A DNA stretch of 64,000 bases from Halocatena marina (GTDB taxonomy: Archaea > Halobacteriota > Halobacteria > Halobacteriales > Haloarculaceae): positions 2,542,001-2,606,000 of the forward strand of contig NZ_JALLPK010000001.1 of assembly GCF_023276375.1 (NCBI RefSeq). Reading direction: 5' to 3'. The translations under genes were made by a program, and so were the position numbers. Of the stretch, positions 1-10,318 are shown piece by piece. Under the pieces are notes generated by a model. The model did no database searches. It saw only the letters and a program-made list of their open reading frames with translations, and had not been told where the DNA came from. Numbering within the stretch: position 1 is the first letter of the stretch; each line of letters starts with the position of its first letter.

Positions 1-639
1 ATCGCTTCCGTCAGTGAGGGTCGCCCACCGAACGTCCGACTTGTTTCCGTAGTCTTGCGGGCGGACGTAGGGGACATACTGCTCTTCGACCGTCCCACCA
101 TAGACACCGGTTTTCATCCCAGTCTTCCGATCGGGATACGTTTCGTGGGGGCCACGTCCGTACCAGTCGAACTGCTGGAGTGAATCTTGAAGCCCGAGCT
201 GAACGCCCACGCGACCGATCCAACTCGAAATCGCTTCTTTCAGTGCATCGTTCGGTGTTGCACGAACTCCCAGCAGGATATCGCCGGTCCCGAGCACGTG
301 ATAGAGATAATCCGTTGCAAAGGCCGCATCCTCACCGGGCGCAGAGACCGTCGTCTCGAAGTGGATGCGCAGTACCTGATCGGCAATGGATTCAACCGAG
401 ACAGATTTCACCGTGTGATCGAGTCTGTCGAGTCCAGCAGCACGCCACTCTTCGACTTCGGCCGATCCCCAGCTGACGTTTTCGTTCGAGATTGGCGTCC
501 GCCAAACGTTGAACCGAGGACCACGCCCACTCACGAGCAGTTCCCGTCCGTCGTGTTTCATCGACGTGAGTCCACTCGTCTTATCGAACGTGTACTCGAA
601 TCCAGATCCACTGACTGTGATTGTGTCTGTTGTACTCAT
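1..639 (-). CDS. Beta-galactosidase C-terminal (small-chain) domain, partial at window edge
   Basis: An open frame runs from ATG at 639 to the window edge (213 codons, no stop seen). It starts MSTTDTITVSGSGFEYTFDK and contains the Bgal_small_N signatures 'GPRFNVWRTPISNE' and 'FDWYGRGPHETYPDRKTG'. In LacZ this is domain 5, the supersandwich that helps complete the active site; in LacL/LacM enzymes it is a separate subunit. No signal peptide is present although the upstream large chain has a Tat signal. It lies in the same reading frame as the large-chain gene, separated by one TAA and four sense codons, so it may be either a natural small subunit or the tail of a LacZ interrupted by a nonsense codon. 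Confidence 0.85.
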   Translation of the reverse strand, partial: MSTTDTITVSGSGFEYTFDKTSGLTSMKHDGRELLVSGRGPRFNVWRTPISNENVSWGSAEVEEWRAAGLDRLDHTVKSVSVESIADQVLRIHFETTVSAPGEDAAFATDYLYHVLGTGDILLGVRATPNDALKEAISSWIGRVGVQLGLQDSLQQFDWYGRGPHETYPDRKTGMKTGVYGGTVEEQYVPYVRPQDYGNKSDVRWATLTDGSD

Positions 640-651
640 AGGTTTCCAGAA

Positions 652-3600
652 TTAATTGTTCACCGAGATATCCGGCATCTCCGAGATCTGTTCGAGAGCA
701 GGGGTTGGAACGTCGAACGGTAGTTCGAACTGCTCGAAGGCGATCTCATGGCCCGCATCGGCGTACCACGTATTCTCAGCGAGGTGGAAGCTGACGACGA
801 GCCAGTAGTCCGCGCCGGGTTCGAGTTCCGGCTGATCAAAAGGAATCTCGACTGTGGTTGTGTCGTTCGGTTCAAGTTCGATATCGAGTGATCCCTGTTG
901 GAGAGTGTCACCGTCCGCGCGCAGCTGCCACTGCGTTTCGAGGGCAGAGAGATTCGTAAAGTTGTAGCGGTTGGTGACCTCCACGAGACCAGCAGCGAGA
1001 TCAGCCCCGCGCAGCCGAACCGGCTGATGAGCTTTTTTCAGCTGCCAGAGTTCGGGCCGGGGAACGCGGTCTGCGTCGACGAGACCGTTACAGCAGAACG
1101 GATCGACGCCGTACGAACGGAAGGTGCCGTCGGTCTCGAACGTCTCGAAATCGAGCCAGAGCACGGCACTGCTTCCGGGATCAGAACTACCCAGCTCGTT
1201 GGCCGAGAGACCTCGATCGTGGATGGCTGCCCGTCGGTAGCGAGCGTTCGAGAGCCAGCCCTCCCAGTTCGCCCGGTGTTTGTCCGCGTTCCGGCCGATG
1301 TTGACCGGCCGTGGATTGTGATTGATACTGCCGTCGTGTGGGGTCGATGCCAACTGCGTGCCGTCCACGTAAAGACGTAGTTCGCTTCCGGTGTGAACGC
1401 CAGCGACGTGGTGCCAGTTCCCGTACCAACCGTCAGGGACGGTCGATTCGGCGGTGACCCACTCTTCGTCGGGATCGTAGACGAAGAACTGGAGTGTCGA
1501 CTCATCGCTCATCTTCAATCCGTACTGAGTGTCACCCTTTGTGAGGAAGGCGTCCGACCCGGTCCACGGCTGCCGGGGCTGCACCTCGATTTCGAGGGTT
1601 AGCCCAGACTCTGTGACGTCGAGGCTCGGATCGCGGTACAGTTCGACCCAGTCATCGAGTCCCGAAAGCTCGACTGCCGATCCTCCTTTCGCATCAACCA
1701 CAGTTGGTTTACCGTGGAAGACGCCGTCATTTCCGTATTCGGTAGCATCGGGTGTAGTGGTGTGTTTCTCGTCGAGCCGTTGATTCACCCAGTCCCAGAT
1801 GAAGCCACCCTGCAACTGATCGTGTTCCTCGATCTCTTCCCAAAATCGCTCGACGAGACCGAGGCTGTTTCCCATCGCGTGATTGTACTCGCCCATGACG
1901 GCCGGGCGCTGTTCGTCTTCATCATCGGCAATGTCGACGAGATCGGAGGGGCTGATGTACCGCGGACCGATAACATCTGCGTAGGGAGCGACGCCACCGT
2001 TGTTTGCCTGGTGGTATAAGAACCTGGTTGGGTCGACGCCCTTTCCCGCATCGCCGTCGCTGTCCAAATCAGTCCCCTCGACGTACTCGGCCATGTCGAA
2101 GTGTGCTGGACCGAGACCGGCTTCGTTCCCGGTGCTCCACATGAAGATGCTGGCCTGATTCTTCCACTGCTGAATCATCCGTGCGAATCGATCCATGAAC
2201 TGCGCATGAAACGCTGGGTACTCATCGACGAGTTCGGGATTCTGGTGCGTTTCGACGTTGACCTCATCACACACGTAGAAGCCGAGTTCGTCTGCGAACT
2301 CGTAGAACTCGGGACCGCGCGGATAGTGCGAATTCCGGAGTGCGTTGATATTGAACTGTTTCAGCCGCTCTAGCTCTTCGCGCCGCATTTCCTCGGTCAT
2401 GGTTCGACCGAGTTCAGGGTGGTGTTCGTGGTGGTTGACGCCCTTGAAGTCGACCGGTTCGCCATTGACGTGGATCTGGCCGTCGAGGATCTCGTATTCG
2501 CGGAATCCAAACTTCGCAAGCTGGGCTTCAGTGGACGACCGCGATCTGAGCTGTCGGAGTTCGAACCCGACGCGGTATAAGTTCGGATGTTCTGCAGACC
2601 ACTTCGAAGGGGATGCAACATCAATCGAGAAAGAGACGCCAACGCTGTCTCCCGCCGGCACGTCGATGGTGGTTGAGGTCGTCTTCACGCGCCGATAGTT
2701 AGGATCAAAGAGGTGGGTTCGAAGTTTGTACGTTCCCGCACTGTCAGCGTAGTTCGCAACTTCGGCGTCCACGTGGAGCGTTCCGTTCTCGTAGTTATCG
2801 TCAAGACTGGGACGAAGGAAGTAATCGCGGAGGTGAGCGTTTGGCGTCGAGTACAGTGAAACGTCACGGAAGATCCCCGCAAAGTGCCACATATCTTGAT
2901 TTTCGAGGTAACTTCCGTCGGACCAGCGGAAGACTTGGACACCGATTTCGTTCTCACCGGACTGAAGAGCAGCAGTAACGTCGAACTCTGCGGCAGTCAT
3001 CGATCCTTTGTCAAAGCCGACGTAGTCGCCATTGATCCACACGAAGTACGCGGATTTCACGCCATCGAAGCGAAGAAACGTCCGACGGTCGTCCATCCAT
3101 CGATCTGGCACTGTGAACGTCCGCTGGTACGTTCCAACCGGGTTGATGTCGCTTGGGACGGACGGCGGATCGTACGGGGAGAGATCGAGGGTGATGTTTC
3201 GGTACATCGAGTGACCGAAGCCGTCGGCTTGCCAGACGCTGGGAACTGTGGTAGTGTCCCACGAACCAACCGTGTCGAATTCGCTGGGTGCGTTCGCTGG
3301 ATTGAGCGCCCAGTGGAAGTTCCAATTTCCGTTCAACGACTCGAAATACGGGGACTGCTGCCACCGTTGGAGCGGTGATTTGTTCGCTCGATCGTGAGCG
3401 AGTGCCGATCTAACCGAGAGGTACGGAACTGTCGGGACGTGGCCCGATTCCTGATTCTCTTCGATCAACTCGGGATTCTCGATATACTCCTCGAGAGGAA
3501 TATCACCAGGGGACATCGACGGCGTCACCGATGTCGGTGCTGCCGACCCACATTCACTCAGTCCGGGAAGGAGTGCGATACTACTGGTTGCCAGAAATGT

Positions 3601-3666
3601 CCGACGCGTCATATCGAGCGTCGAGCGTTCCGTGGAGTCGTCTGGGTTCGGAGTTATGTCACTCAT
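652..3666 (-). CDS. Tat-exported GH2 beta-galactosidase large chain with LamG insertion
   Basis: This 1004-residue protein belongs to glycoside hydrolase family 2, LacZ type. A twin-arginine motif (R21 R22 in MTRRTFLA) precedes a hydrophobic stretch and a Cys at 39; LSEC is a poor lipobox, so lipidation is uncertain. The jelly-roll domain covers about 95-275, an Ig-like domain 280-390 and the TIM barrel 390-880. The expected acid/base is Glu515 (GNEAG) and the nucleophile Glu593 (GEYNHAMGN). A concanavalin/LamG-like module of about 200 residues (roughly 640-840) is inserted in the barrel before CCNGLVDADR. The protein lacks LacZ domain 5, which is encoded in the next ORF. Likely role: extracellular hydrolysis of beta-galactosides. 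Confidence 0.9.
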   Translation of the reverse strand: MSDITPNPDDSTERSTLDMTRRTFLATSSIALLPGLSECGSAAPTSVTPSMSPGDIPLEEYIENPELIEENQESGHVPTVPYLSVRSALAHDRANKSPLQRWQQSPYFESLNGNWNFHWALNPANAPSEFDTVGSWDTTTVPSVWQADGFGHSMYRNITLDLSPYDPPSVPSDINPVGTYQRTFTVPDRWMDDRRTFLRFDGVKSAYFVWINGDYVGFDKGSMTAAEFDVTAALQSGENEIGVQVFRWSDGSYLENQDMWHFAGIFRDVSLYSTPNAHLRDYFLRPSLDDNYENGTLHVDAEVANYADSAGTYKLRTHLFDPNYRRVKTTSTTIDVPAGDSVGVSFSIDVASPSKWSAEHPNLYRVGFELRQLRSRSSTEAQLAKFGFREYEILDGQIHVNGEPVDFKGVNHHEHHPELGRTMTEEMRREELERLKQFNINALRNSHYPRGPEFYEFADELGFYVCDEVNVETHQNPELVDEYPAFHAQFMDRFARMIQQWKNQASIFMWSTGNEAGLGPAHFDMAEYVEGTDLDSDGDAGKGVDPTRFLYHQANNGGVAPYADVIGPRYISPSDLVDIADDEDEQRPAVMGEYNHAMGNSLGLVERFWEEIEEHDQLQGGFIWDWVNQRLDEKHTTTPDATEYGNDGVFHGKPTVVDAKGGSAVELSGLDDWVELYRDPSLDVTESGLTLEIEVQPRQPWTGSDAFLTKGDTQYGLKMSDESTLQFFVYDPDEEWVTAESTVPDGWYGNWHHVAGVHTGSELRLYVDGTQLASTPHDGSINHNPRPVNIGRNADKHRANWEGWLSNARYRRAAIHDRGLSANELGSSDPGSSAVLWLDFETFETDGTFRSYGVDPFCCNGLVDADRVPRPELWQLKKAHQPVRLRGADLAAGLVEVTNRYNFTNLSALETQWQLRADGDTLQQGSLDIELEPNDTTTVEIPFDQPELEPGADYWLVVSFHLAENTWYADAGHEIAFEQFELPFDVPTPALEQISEMPDISVNN

Positions 3667-3845
3667 GTATATAGTACTTCAACGCTATACCAAATATTAA
3701 CTCACAACGATATATTTTAAATATTGTTATCAAAATAATTCAATTTTCATATTCGATAGTGCAAATAGCTTAGGGTCGAAGTGTTCTGCTGATGTTCGAG
3801 AATAACGAGCGGAGCTGTTCGCTCTCGGGTGAAAACGGAGTGGAG

Positions 3846-4814
3846 TTAGTTGGGAAAAATGCTCTCAGGAAGATACGCCGAAACCGTCCAGTTCGGTTGG
3901 TCAACGACTTCGTTGATTTTGAGGTCGACAATCGCCGAGCAGAGAATATACGCTTTGGCACGCGAAAGCCCGCGTTCGTCGTGGAGGTGCTCGATCATCT
4001 GTCGGACAGCCTTCTTTGTAGCTGTCATCAGATCCTCATCAATTCCAGTTGTGCCGTACATCGGTTCGTCTATCCCGGTTGGTGTGTACGGTCCAGTCGT
4101 CTCGAACTGCGGTTGGCTGATATCCATGTCTGATCGGATGTCGAAGCGTGCAGTGACGAACATCGGTGCTTCGACGCCCGTGACGCAGACCTCACCATCT
4201 CCCTGTGCAGCGTGACAATCTCCGACTGAAAAGAGCGCATCATCGACAGCGACTGGTAAGTAGAGTGTCGAGCCAGCCGTCAGATGTTTCACATCCATGT
4301 TGCCCCCGACCGAACGTGGCGGGAGTGTGTCGTGTTCACCCGCCTCCTCTGGTGCGACACCGATCACACCCGGGAATGGATCGAGTGGGATGTCAATGTC
4401 GTTCACGAAGTGTCCCACGTCGCCCTCAAGATCCCAAATGTGAAGCCCCGGATCCGAAAACTCCTCAGGGAGCAATCCGAGATCCATCTCTCCAGGGAAG
4501 AATACGTTGTATCCCCACCCCTTGTGCTGGAACGCGAGCAGTTCGACAGCGAGCACGTCACCCGGTTGCGCTCCTTCGACGGCGACCGGCCCAGTCAGTG
4601 GATGGACGGGGTCGAAGCTCACGCTGGGAACGTCCGCAGCTGTCGTCTGTACATCGATCTGACCATCCACGGCGTCACGGCACTCGAAGCGGACGACGTC
4701 GCCCTGCTCGACCGTGAGGACCGGATCGAGGCTGTTATCCCACACACTGTGGATGTTTTCGTCCGCATCACTCAGTCGATGATCGACGGTGTATCCGTGA
4801 TCGTGGTGTGTCAT
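3846..4814 (-). CDS. Acetamidase/formamidase family amidohydrolase
   Basis: This 322-residue protein matches the FmdA/AmdA family over its whole usual length (about 310). Recognisable stretches are 'HPLTGPVAVEGAQPGDVLAVELL', the metal-site region around 'GVIGVAPEEAGEHDTLPPRSVGGNMDVKHL', and 'GDCHAAQGDGEVCVTGVE'. The family hydrolyses formamide or short aliphatic amides to ammonia and the acid in the cytoplasm; the exact substrate cannot be read from sequence. A TATA-like box (GATTTATGCC on the minus strand, 4841-4850) lies about 30 bases before the ATG, suggesting a leaderless transcript. It is divergent from the regulator at 4912, which may control it. Confidence 0.85.
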   Translation of the reverse strand: MTHHDHGYTVDHRLSDADENIHSVWDNSLDPVLTVEQGDVVRFECRDAVDGQIDVQTTAADVPSVSFDPVHPLTGPVAVEGAQPGDVLAVELLAFQHKGWGYNVFFPGEMDLGLLPEEFSDPGLHIWDLEGDVGHFVNDIDIPLDPFPGVIGVAPEEAGEHDTLPPRSVGGNMDVKHLTAGSTLYLPVAVDDALFSVGDCHAAQGDGEVCVTGVEAPMFVTARFDIRSDMDISQPQFETTGPYTPTGIDEPMYGTTGIDEDLMTATKKAVRQMIEHLHDERGLSRAKAYILCSAIVDLKINEVVDQPNWTVSAYLPESIFPN

Positions 4815-4840
4815 ACGCCATCATCTAACGTGGCAACAAG

Positions 4841-4850
4841 GCATAAATCC
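4841..4850 (-). promoter_or_regulatory. TATA-like box of the acetamidase gene
   Basis: The minus strand reads GGATTTATGC here, centred about 30 bases upstream of the ATG at 4814. This spacing matches haloarchaeal leaderless promoters. The 97-base intergenic interval 4815-4911 also serves the divergent regulator. Confidence 0.5.
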
Positions 4851-4911
4851 ACGTTCTAACACGCTACCACAGCAATCAGATCAGTACGTCTTTCCGAACG
4901 ATTGTTCTATT

Positions 4912-5580
4912 ATGAACGTGAGCACGATCATAACTGTTGACATTCCCGCCGACGAGTTCGCGCTTCAGGAGACGCTTGAATCTGTTTCTGATATCGAATT
5001 CGAAGTCGAGCGTGTGGCCGCACACGAGGGTGACAGCGTGACACCGTATATTTGGGTCACGTCCGATGTCCTCGATCAAGTAGACGAAGCGTTCGAAAAT
5101 GATCCCAGCATTAGACACGCTGAATTGCTGGAAACGGTCGACGGATCGTGGCTCTATCGCATGGACTGGATTGAGAAAATTGAACTCATTACGTACATGC
5201 TGACAGAAGAAGAGGCGACCGTGATGGATGCATACGGACGAGAAGATCGGTGGACGCTTCGAATTCTCTTTCCCAAGCACGATGGACTGTCACGGACCAA
5301 TGAGTTCTGTGAGAACGCTGAGCTGACATTTACTGTCAAAACAATCCACGAAATGGAGGCTAACCGACATGGTCGCTTCGGGCTGACTGAGAAACAACAC
5401 GAGACGCTACAGACGGCGATCGAGAACGGATTTTACGACATTCCACGGAGCGTGACCATCGACGAACTCGCGGGCGAACTCGATGTTACTCACCAAGCGA
5501 TCTCCGAGCGACTCCGACGTGCACATCGAAACCTCGTGCAGGACGCGCTGCTTCTCGGACCACCGAGAGACGCAAACTGA
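4912..5580 (+). CDS. HTH-10 (Bat-type) transcriptional regulator
   Basis: This 222-residue protein has the two-part build of haloarchaeal Bat-like regulators. The N-terminal half (about 1-155) is a variable sensor-like domain. The C-terminal HTH-10 domain starts at 'LTEKQHETLQTAIENGFYDIPR' and contains the helix-turn-helix 'TIDELAGELDVTHQAISERLRRA'. It is encoded back-to-back with the acetamidase gene, so control of amide use is a reasonable inference, but no ligand or operator can be identified. Confidence 0.85.
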   Translation: MNVSTIITVDIPADEFALQETLESVSDIEFEVERVAAHEGDSVTPYIWVTSDVLDQVDEAFENDPSIRHAELLETVDGSWLYRMDWIEKIELITYMLTEEEATVMDAYGREDRWTLRILFPKHDGLSRTNEFCENAELTFTVKTIHEMEANRHGRFGLTEKQHETLQTAIENGFYDIPRSVTIDELAGELDVTHQAISERLRRAHRNLVQDALLLGPPRDAN

Positions 5581-5648
5581 CACAGTTGAAACAGAGCGCA
5601 GGAATGTGCAGGCCCAAGCATCAGTTTGGTGTCGGTCGAACGGTGTCT

Positions 5649-6041
5649 GTGAATTACGAAGCGTTCATAGAGAACGTCGAGAGCCGGTCAGATCTCGACT
5701 CACGAAAGGAAGCAGTGACAGCCGCTGACGCGACGCTACAGACGCTCAGTCAGCGTATTTCTCGGGGAGAAGCAACTAATCTCGCCAAACGACTCCCTGA
5801 CGAACTCGCCGACTCGGTGACCACAGACGAGACCGAGAGTGCCGAAGAGTTCTCAGCTGATGTATTCGTCGAACGAGTCCAAACCTACGAACAGGAGCAC
5901 ACGACACTCGATGCGGCTCACGCCGATCGACATGTACAGGCGGTCCTCGAAAGCCTCTCAGAAGCGATCAATCGCAACGAATGGCGCAGTGTGCGATCGC
6001 AACTGCCATCCGACTATGGATCTCTCTATGAAACGAATTGA
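5649..6041 (+). CDS. DUF2267 domain protein
   Basis: The product is about 130 residues from GTG at 5649 (MNYEAFIENVESRS...). An ATG at 5586 is also in frame but adds a 21-residue non-family extension; members usually begin close to the 'MxYExFIxxV' motif, so I prefer the GTG. Two similar helical halves are visible: 'ATLQTLSQRISRGEATNLAKRLP' and 'AVLESLSEAINRNEWRSVRSQLP', the pattern of DUF2267. Function is unknown; the protein is soluble and cytoplasmic. It lies 68 bases downstream of the HTH-10 regulator on the same strand. Confidence 0.7.
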   Translation: MNYEAFIENVESRSDLDSRKEAVTAADATLQTLSQRISRGEATNLAKRLPDELADSVTTDETESAEEFSADVFVERVQTYEQEHTTLDAAHADRHVQAVLESLSEAINRNEWRSVRSQLPSDYGSLYETN

Positions 6042-6147
6042 TAGCACGTCGTTATCATATGCTGGAATAGCGCTGTACTGAAGTTTCCCTTCCAGAATAT
6101 AGGAGAAACCAGAAACAATCGCCCACGGAACGGCCCTGTTCAGTATC

Positions 6148-6153
6148 TTTAAG
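6148..6153 (+). promoter_or_regulatory. TATA-like box before the DUF4013 gene
   Basis: TTTAAG lies 26-31 bases before ATG 6179. This supports leaderless initiation there rather than at the ORF-extending codon at 6161, which lies too close to the box. Confidence 0.5.
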
Positions 6154-6178
6154 AACGGAGGTGTATTTGTCTTGGCTC

Positions 6179-6886
6179 ATGTTGGGTGATGCGATCGCGT
6201 TCCCGAAGGCGCGGGAGGGATGGCTACGAACGATCGCAGTCGGCGGATTGTTGTTCGTTACATCGGTTTTCGTGCTGCCGTTACTGTTTCTTCTTGGCTA
6301 CTCTGTTCGAGTAATCCGGACGGGAGTTGCTGGCGAGACAACGCCACCGACGTTCGAAAAATGGGGTGACCTTCTCGTAAGCGGCTTGAAGCTGTTCACC
6401 ATACAGCTCATTTACGCGATCGTCGCTCTCTTCAGTCTCACGTTCTCTGCACTCTGTCTCGCACTTCTCCGTCCAGAACTAGCACAAGCGGCCCAAACAG
6501 ATGCACAGACACCGGAGGCGGTGTCGAATATGCAATTCTCAGCACCTGAACTGACTGTTGTTCTGGTCGCGTATCTTCTTCTCTTCTTGATCGCGTACGT
6601 ATCACTCGCAGCGACAGCGAGGTTCGCAGAAGAGGACCGATTCAAAGCCGCATTCGAGTTCCGGACCGTCGTTAGAACTGCACTCACGAGCGAATTCTTC
6701 GTCGGCTTCGTGCTCTTTCTGGCAGTTGGACTCGTTCTTGGAACGGTCGGTATCATGCTATCGTGGATGATCGTCGGCCTTTTCCTCATATTCTACACAT
6801 ATGTCGTCGCATCCTACCTCATCGGCCGAGGCTACGGGAACGCCAACAAGACAGACAACCCACAGACTGCCCGCAGCGGGACATAA
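6179..6886 (+). CDS. DUF4013 multipass membrane protein
   Basis: The product is about 235 residues starting MLGDAIAFPKAREGWLRTI. The start was chosen by the TATA spacing and by alignment with the paralog at 62867 (MLENALLYPRRDGGWRTI). Features are an N-terminal amphipathic segment, a first membrane pair ending 'LLGYSVRVIRTG', the loop 'FEKWGDLLVSGLKLF' typical of DUF4013, and about six membrane segments in total. The family has no established function; members occur widely in archaea and resemble small integral-membrane assembly or channel-like proteins only in topology. Confidence 0.8.
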   Translation: MLGDAIAFPKAREGWLRTIAVGGLLFVTSVFVLPLLFLLGYSVRVIRTGVAGETTPPTFEKWGDLLVSGLKLFTIQLIYAIVALFSLTFSALCLALLRPELAQAAQTDAQTPEAVSNMQFSAPELTVVLVAYLLLFLIAYVSLAATARFAEEDRFKAAFEFRTVVRTALTSEFFVGFVLFLAVGLVLGTVGIMLSWMIVGLFLIFYTYVVASYLIGRGYGNANKTDNPQTARSGT

Positions 6887-7105
6887 CACAATAGAGCATT
6901 GGGTAGCATGTTTCAGCTCGTCCACAGATCCGGCTTTGTAATTGAATGATTATTTGAATCGTGATCGGCAGATCAGGACGACCACAGCCTCGTTTTCGGA
7001 AGCACCAGCTCTTCGAATCAGATTCCACGAGTGCTGATCGTCGAATCGAGGAAGGACCCGTATCGAGAACAGTAAGCACTTGATGCTCTCGCTGGTAGTT
7101 CCACT
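6887..7105. other. Intergenic region before pelota, no gene seen
   Basis: These 219 bases separate the DUF4013 gene from pelota. ORFs here are antisense shadows of pelota extending out of it. I saw no RNA gene. Confidence 0.4.
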
Positions 7106-8173
7106 ATGCGAATCGCCGACCGGCAGCGGGTCGAGGGTGGACACGAGCGTATCACGGTCGTGCCCGAAAGCCTCGACGATCTCTGGCATCTCTCGAATGT
7201 TCTTGAACCCGGCGACGCGGTCGGGGGCGACACGCACCGCCGCGTCAGACGCGACGACGACCAGCTTCGGGATACAGGAGGCGAGCGCGAGCACATGTAC
7301 GTCACGATCGAAGTCGATGATGTCGAATTTGCGCGGTTTGCGAACCGTTTGCGCGTCTCTGGAACCATCTCCGACTGTTCGCGTGAGGACCAGCTCGGTT
7401 TCCACCACACGCTGAACGTCGAGGAGAACAACGAGATCGAGATCACGAAGCGGTGGAAGCCCGACCAGCTTGAGCGGCTTACGGAAGCCGTCGAAGCGAG
7501 TGAGAACCCAGATGTCGCTATTGCGACCGTCGAGGAGGGAGCGGCTCACGTCCACACAGTCGCCCAGTACGGCGCCGAAGAGCGAACGTCCCTTACTGGC
7601 CCAACCGGGAAGGGAGAGTACGCACGGTCACGGACTGAACTCTTCTCCGAACTGACAGCGGTGCTATCGCGGATGAGTGTAGACGCGATTATCCTCGCTG
7701 GACCGGGCTTTACGAAACAGGACGCATACAAACACATCGAGGAGAACGCACCTGACCTCGCGGAGCTAATCACGATGGTGGATACGAGTTCGGTGGGTGA
7801 CCGTGGCGTCCACGAGGTGTTGAAACGGGGCGCGGTCGAAGACGTGCAGGCAGAGACGCGCATCGCTCGCGAGGCCGAACTCATCGATCAGTTGATGCAG
7901 GAGATCGCGCAAGGAGCACAGGCGACCTACGGGATCGATGGCGTCGCCGAAGCCGCCGAGTACGGAGCAATTGAGACGCTGCTCGTCGTCGATGATCGCC
8001 TGCGCGAAGAGCGCGGCGGTGACGGTAAGTGGGATCGTAGCGTCAACGCGCTCCTCGAAACGGTCGATCAGAAAGGTGGAGATATCGTCGTGTTCTCGGG
8101 TGAATTCGATCCCGGTGAACAGTTGCACAACCTCGGAGGAATCGCTGCTCTTCTCCGCTATCGCTTGGAGTGA
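7106..8173 (+). CDS. pelA: Pelota / Dom34 mRNA surveillance protein
   Basis: This 355-residue protein starts [20 protein letters not shown], the standard archaeal pelota N-terminus with the Sm-like RNA-binding fold. It includes '[20 protein letters not shown]', '[16 protein letters not shown]' and the eRF1-like domains 2 and 3 ('[18 protein letters not shown]', 'DVVF'-like C-terminus '[15 protein letters not shown]'). Together with an EF1A-type GTPase it recognises ribosomes stalled on mRNA and splits them (no-go and non-stop decay). Length is normal. ABCE1, its partner in subunit splitting, is also in this window at 41651-43477. Confidence 0.95.
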   Translation: MRIADRQRVEGGHERITVVPESLDDLWHLSNVLEPGDAVGGDTHRRVRRDDDQLRDTGGEREHMYVTIEVDDVEFARFANRLRVSGTISDCSREDQLGFHHTLNVEENNEIEITKRWKPDQLERLTEAVEASENPDVAIATVEEGAAHVHTVAQYGAEERTSLTGPTGKGEYARSRTELFSELTAVLSRMSVDAIILAGPGFTKQDAYKHIEENAPDLAELITMVDTSSVGDRGVHEVLKRGAVEDVQAETRIAREAELIDQLMQEIAQGAQATYGIDGVAEAAEYGAIETLLVVDDRLREERGGDGKWDRSVNALLETVDQKGGDIVVFSGEFDPGEQLHNLGGIAALLRYRLE

Positions 8174-8218
8174 GCGGTTCTTAGCTGCAAGAGCGTGAGG
8201 AGACAGCGGAGATGGAAT

Positions 8219-8773
8219 CTACATTCTCTCTTGCCACTCCTCGCGGAGTAGTCCGTACCAGTGGATATCGTGGTACTCACCTCGGAACCACGCTGCCTGC
8301 CGGAGTGTGCCTTCGTGCTCGAATCCCAGCGACTCTAACAGATTGATTGAAGCGTCGTTGAAACTACCAGAACGAGCGCTCACTCGCCGAAGATTCCGAT
8401 CCTCGAACGCGTACTGTATCATACGCGCGGCAGCGTCGGAACCGTACCCTTGGCCGTGATGTTCGGGCGCGAGCCAGTAGGCGAGTTCTGCAGCACGCGA
8501 TCGAACCGTCTCATCCGGCCCGTACTGGGATCCCGTCAGTGAGATGATTCCCAGCGGTTCCGCACCGTCACAGACGAGACACTGCACGCCATCTGCATCT
8601 GAGATCACGCGTTCGAAGAACTCAGCGCCTTGCTTGCGGTTCATCGGGTTGATATCGAGCGCGGCACGCCAGACACGAGGGTCGTTCATACAGCGTTGGA
8701 TGAATTCGATGTCTGCTTCTTCTGCCGGTCGGAGGGTTATCGTTTCTCCCTCCAGAAAGATTGGTCCTGGCAT
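8219..8773 (-). CDS. GNAT-family N-acetyltransferase (RimJ/RimL-like)
   Basis: The 184-residue protein begins 'MPGPIFLEGETITLRPAEEAD' and shows the RimJ/RimL layout: 'AELAYWLAPEHHGQGYGSDAA' is the acetyl-CoA pyrophosphate-binding loop (motif A, Q/R-x-x-G-x-G/A) and 'RRVSARSGSFNDASINLLESLGFEHEG' is motif B. It transfers an acetyl group from acetyl-CoA to an amine, possibly a protein N-terminus, but the acceptor is unknown. It converges with pelota (45-base gap). Its upstream region abuts the left end of the transposon. Confidence 0.85.
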   Translation of the reverse strand: MPGPIFLEGETITLRPAEEADIEFIQRCMNDPRVWRAALDINPMNRKQGAEFFERVISDADGVQCLVCDGAEPLGIISLTGSQYGPDETVRSRAAELAYWLAPEHHGQGYGSDAAARMIQYAFEDRNLRRVSARSGSFNDASINLLESLGFEHEGTLRQAAWFRGEYHDIHWYGLLREEWQERM

Positions 8774-8916
8774 ACTGCATCATGTTACTTGGCGGGGAAA
8801 ACACTGACGCGGGCGTGTATTCTGCTGTCATTCACCACAAGTCGCACGTGGTCATCACCCACGACGAGCACGACCGAGTCGACTGTAAGGGAGATTACGG
8901 AAGTGCAAGGAGAAAG

Positions 8917-8936
8917 CCCCGTGCTTTAGCGCGGGG
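8917..8936 (+). repeat. Left-end hairpin of the TnpB element
   Basis: The arms CCCCGTGC and GCGCGGGG (one G-U pair) flank the loop TTTA. This matches the build of the right-end hairpin and the single-stranded end structures recognised by IS200/IS605 TnpA. Confidence 0.7.
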
Positions 8937-9029
8937 ATGGATCCGACACTACCTTCCACGAACCACCGTCGATAGCATGGCCTGATATTCTAATAGTTTC
9001 TTAAGATAGCGTATTCAATTACAGCTGTA

Positions 9030-10313
<1,284 letters not shown>

Positions 10314-10318
<5 letters not shown>

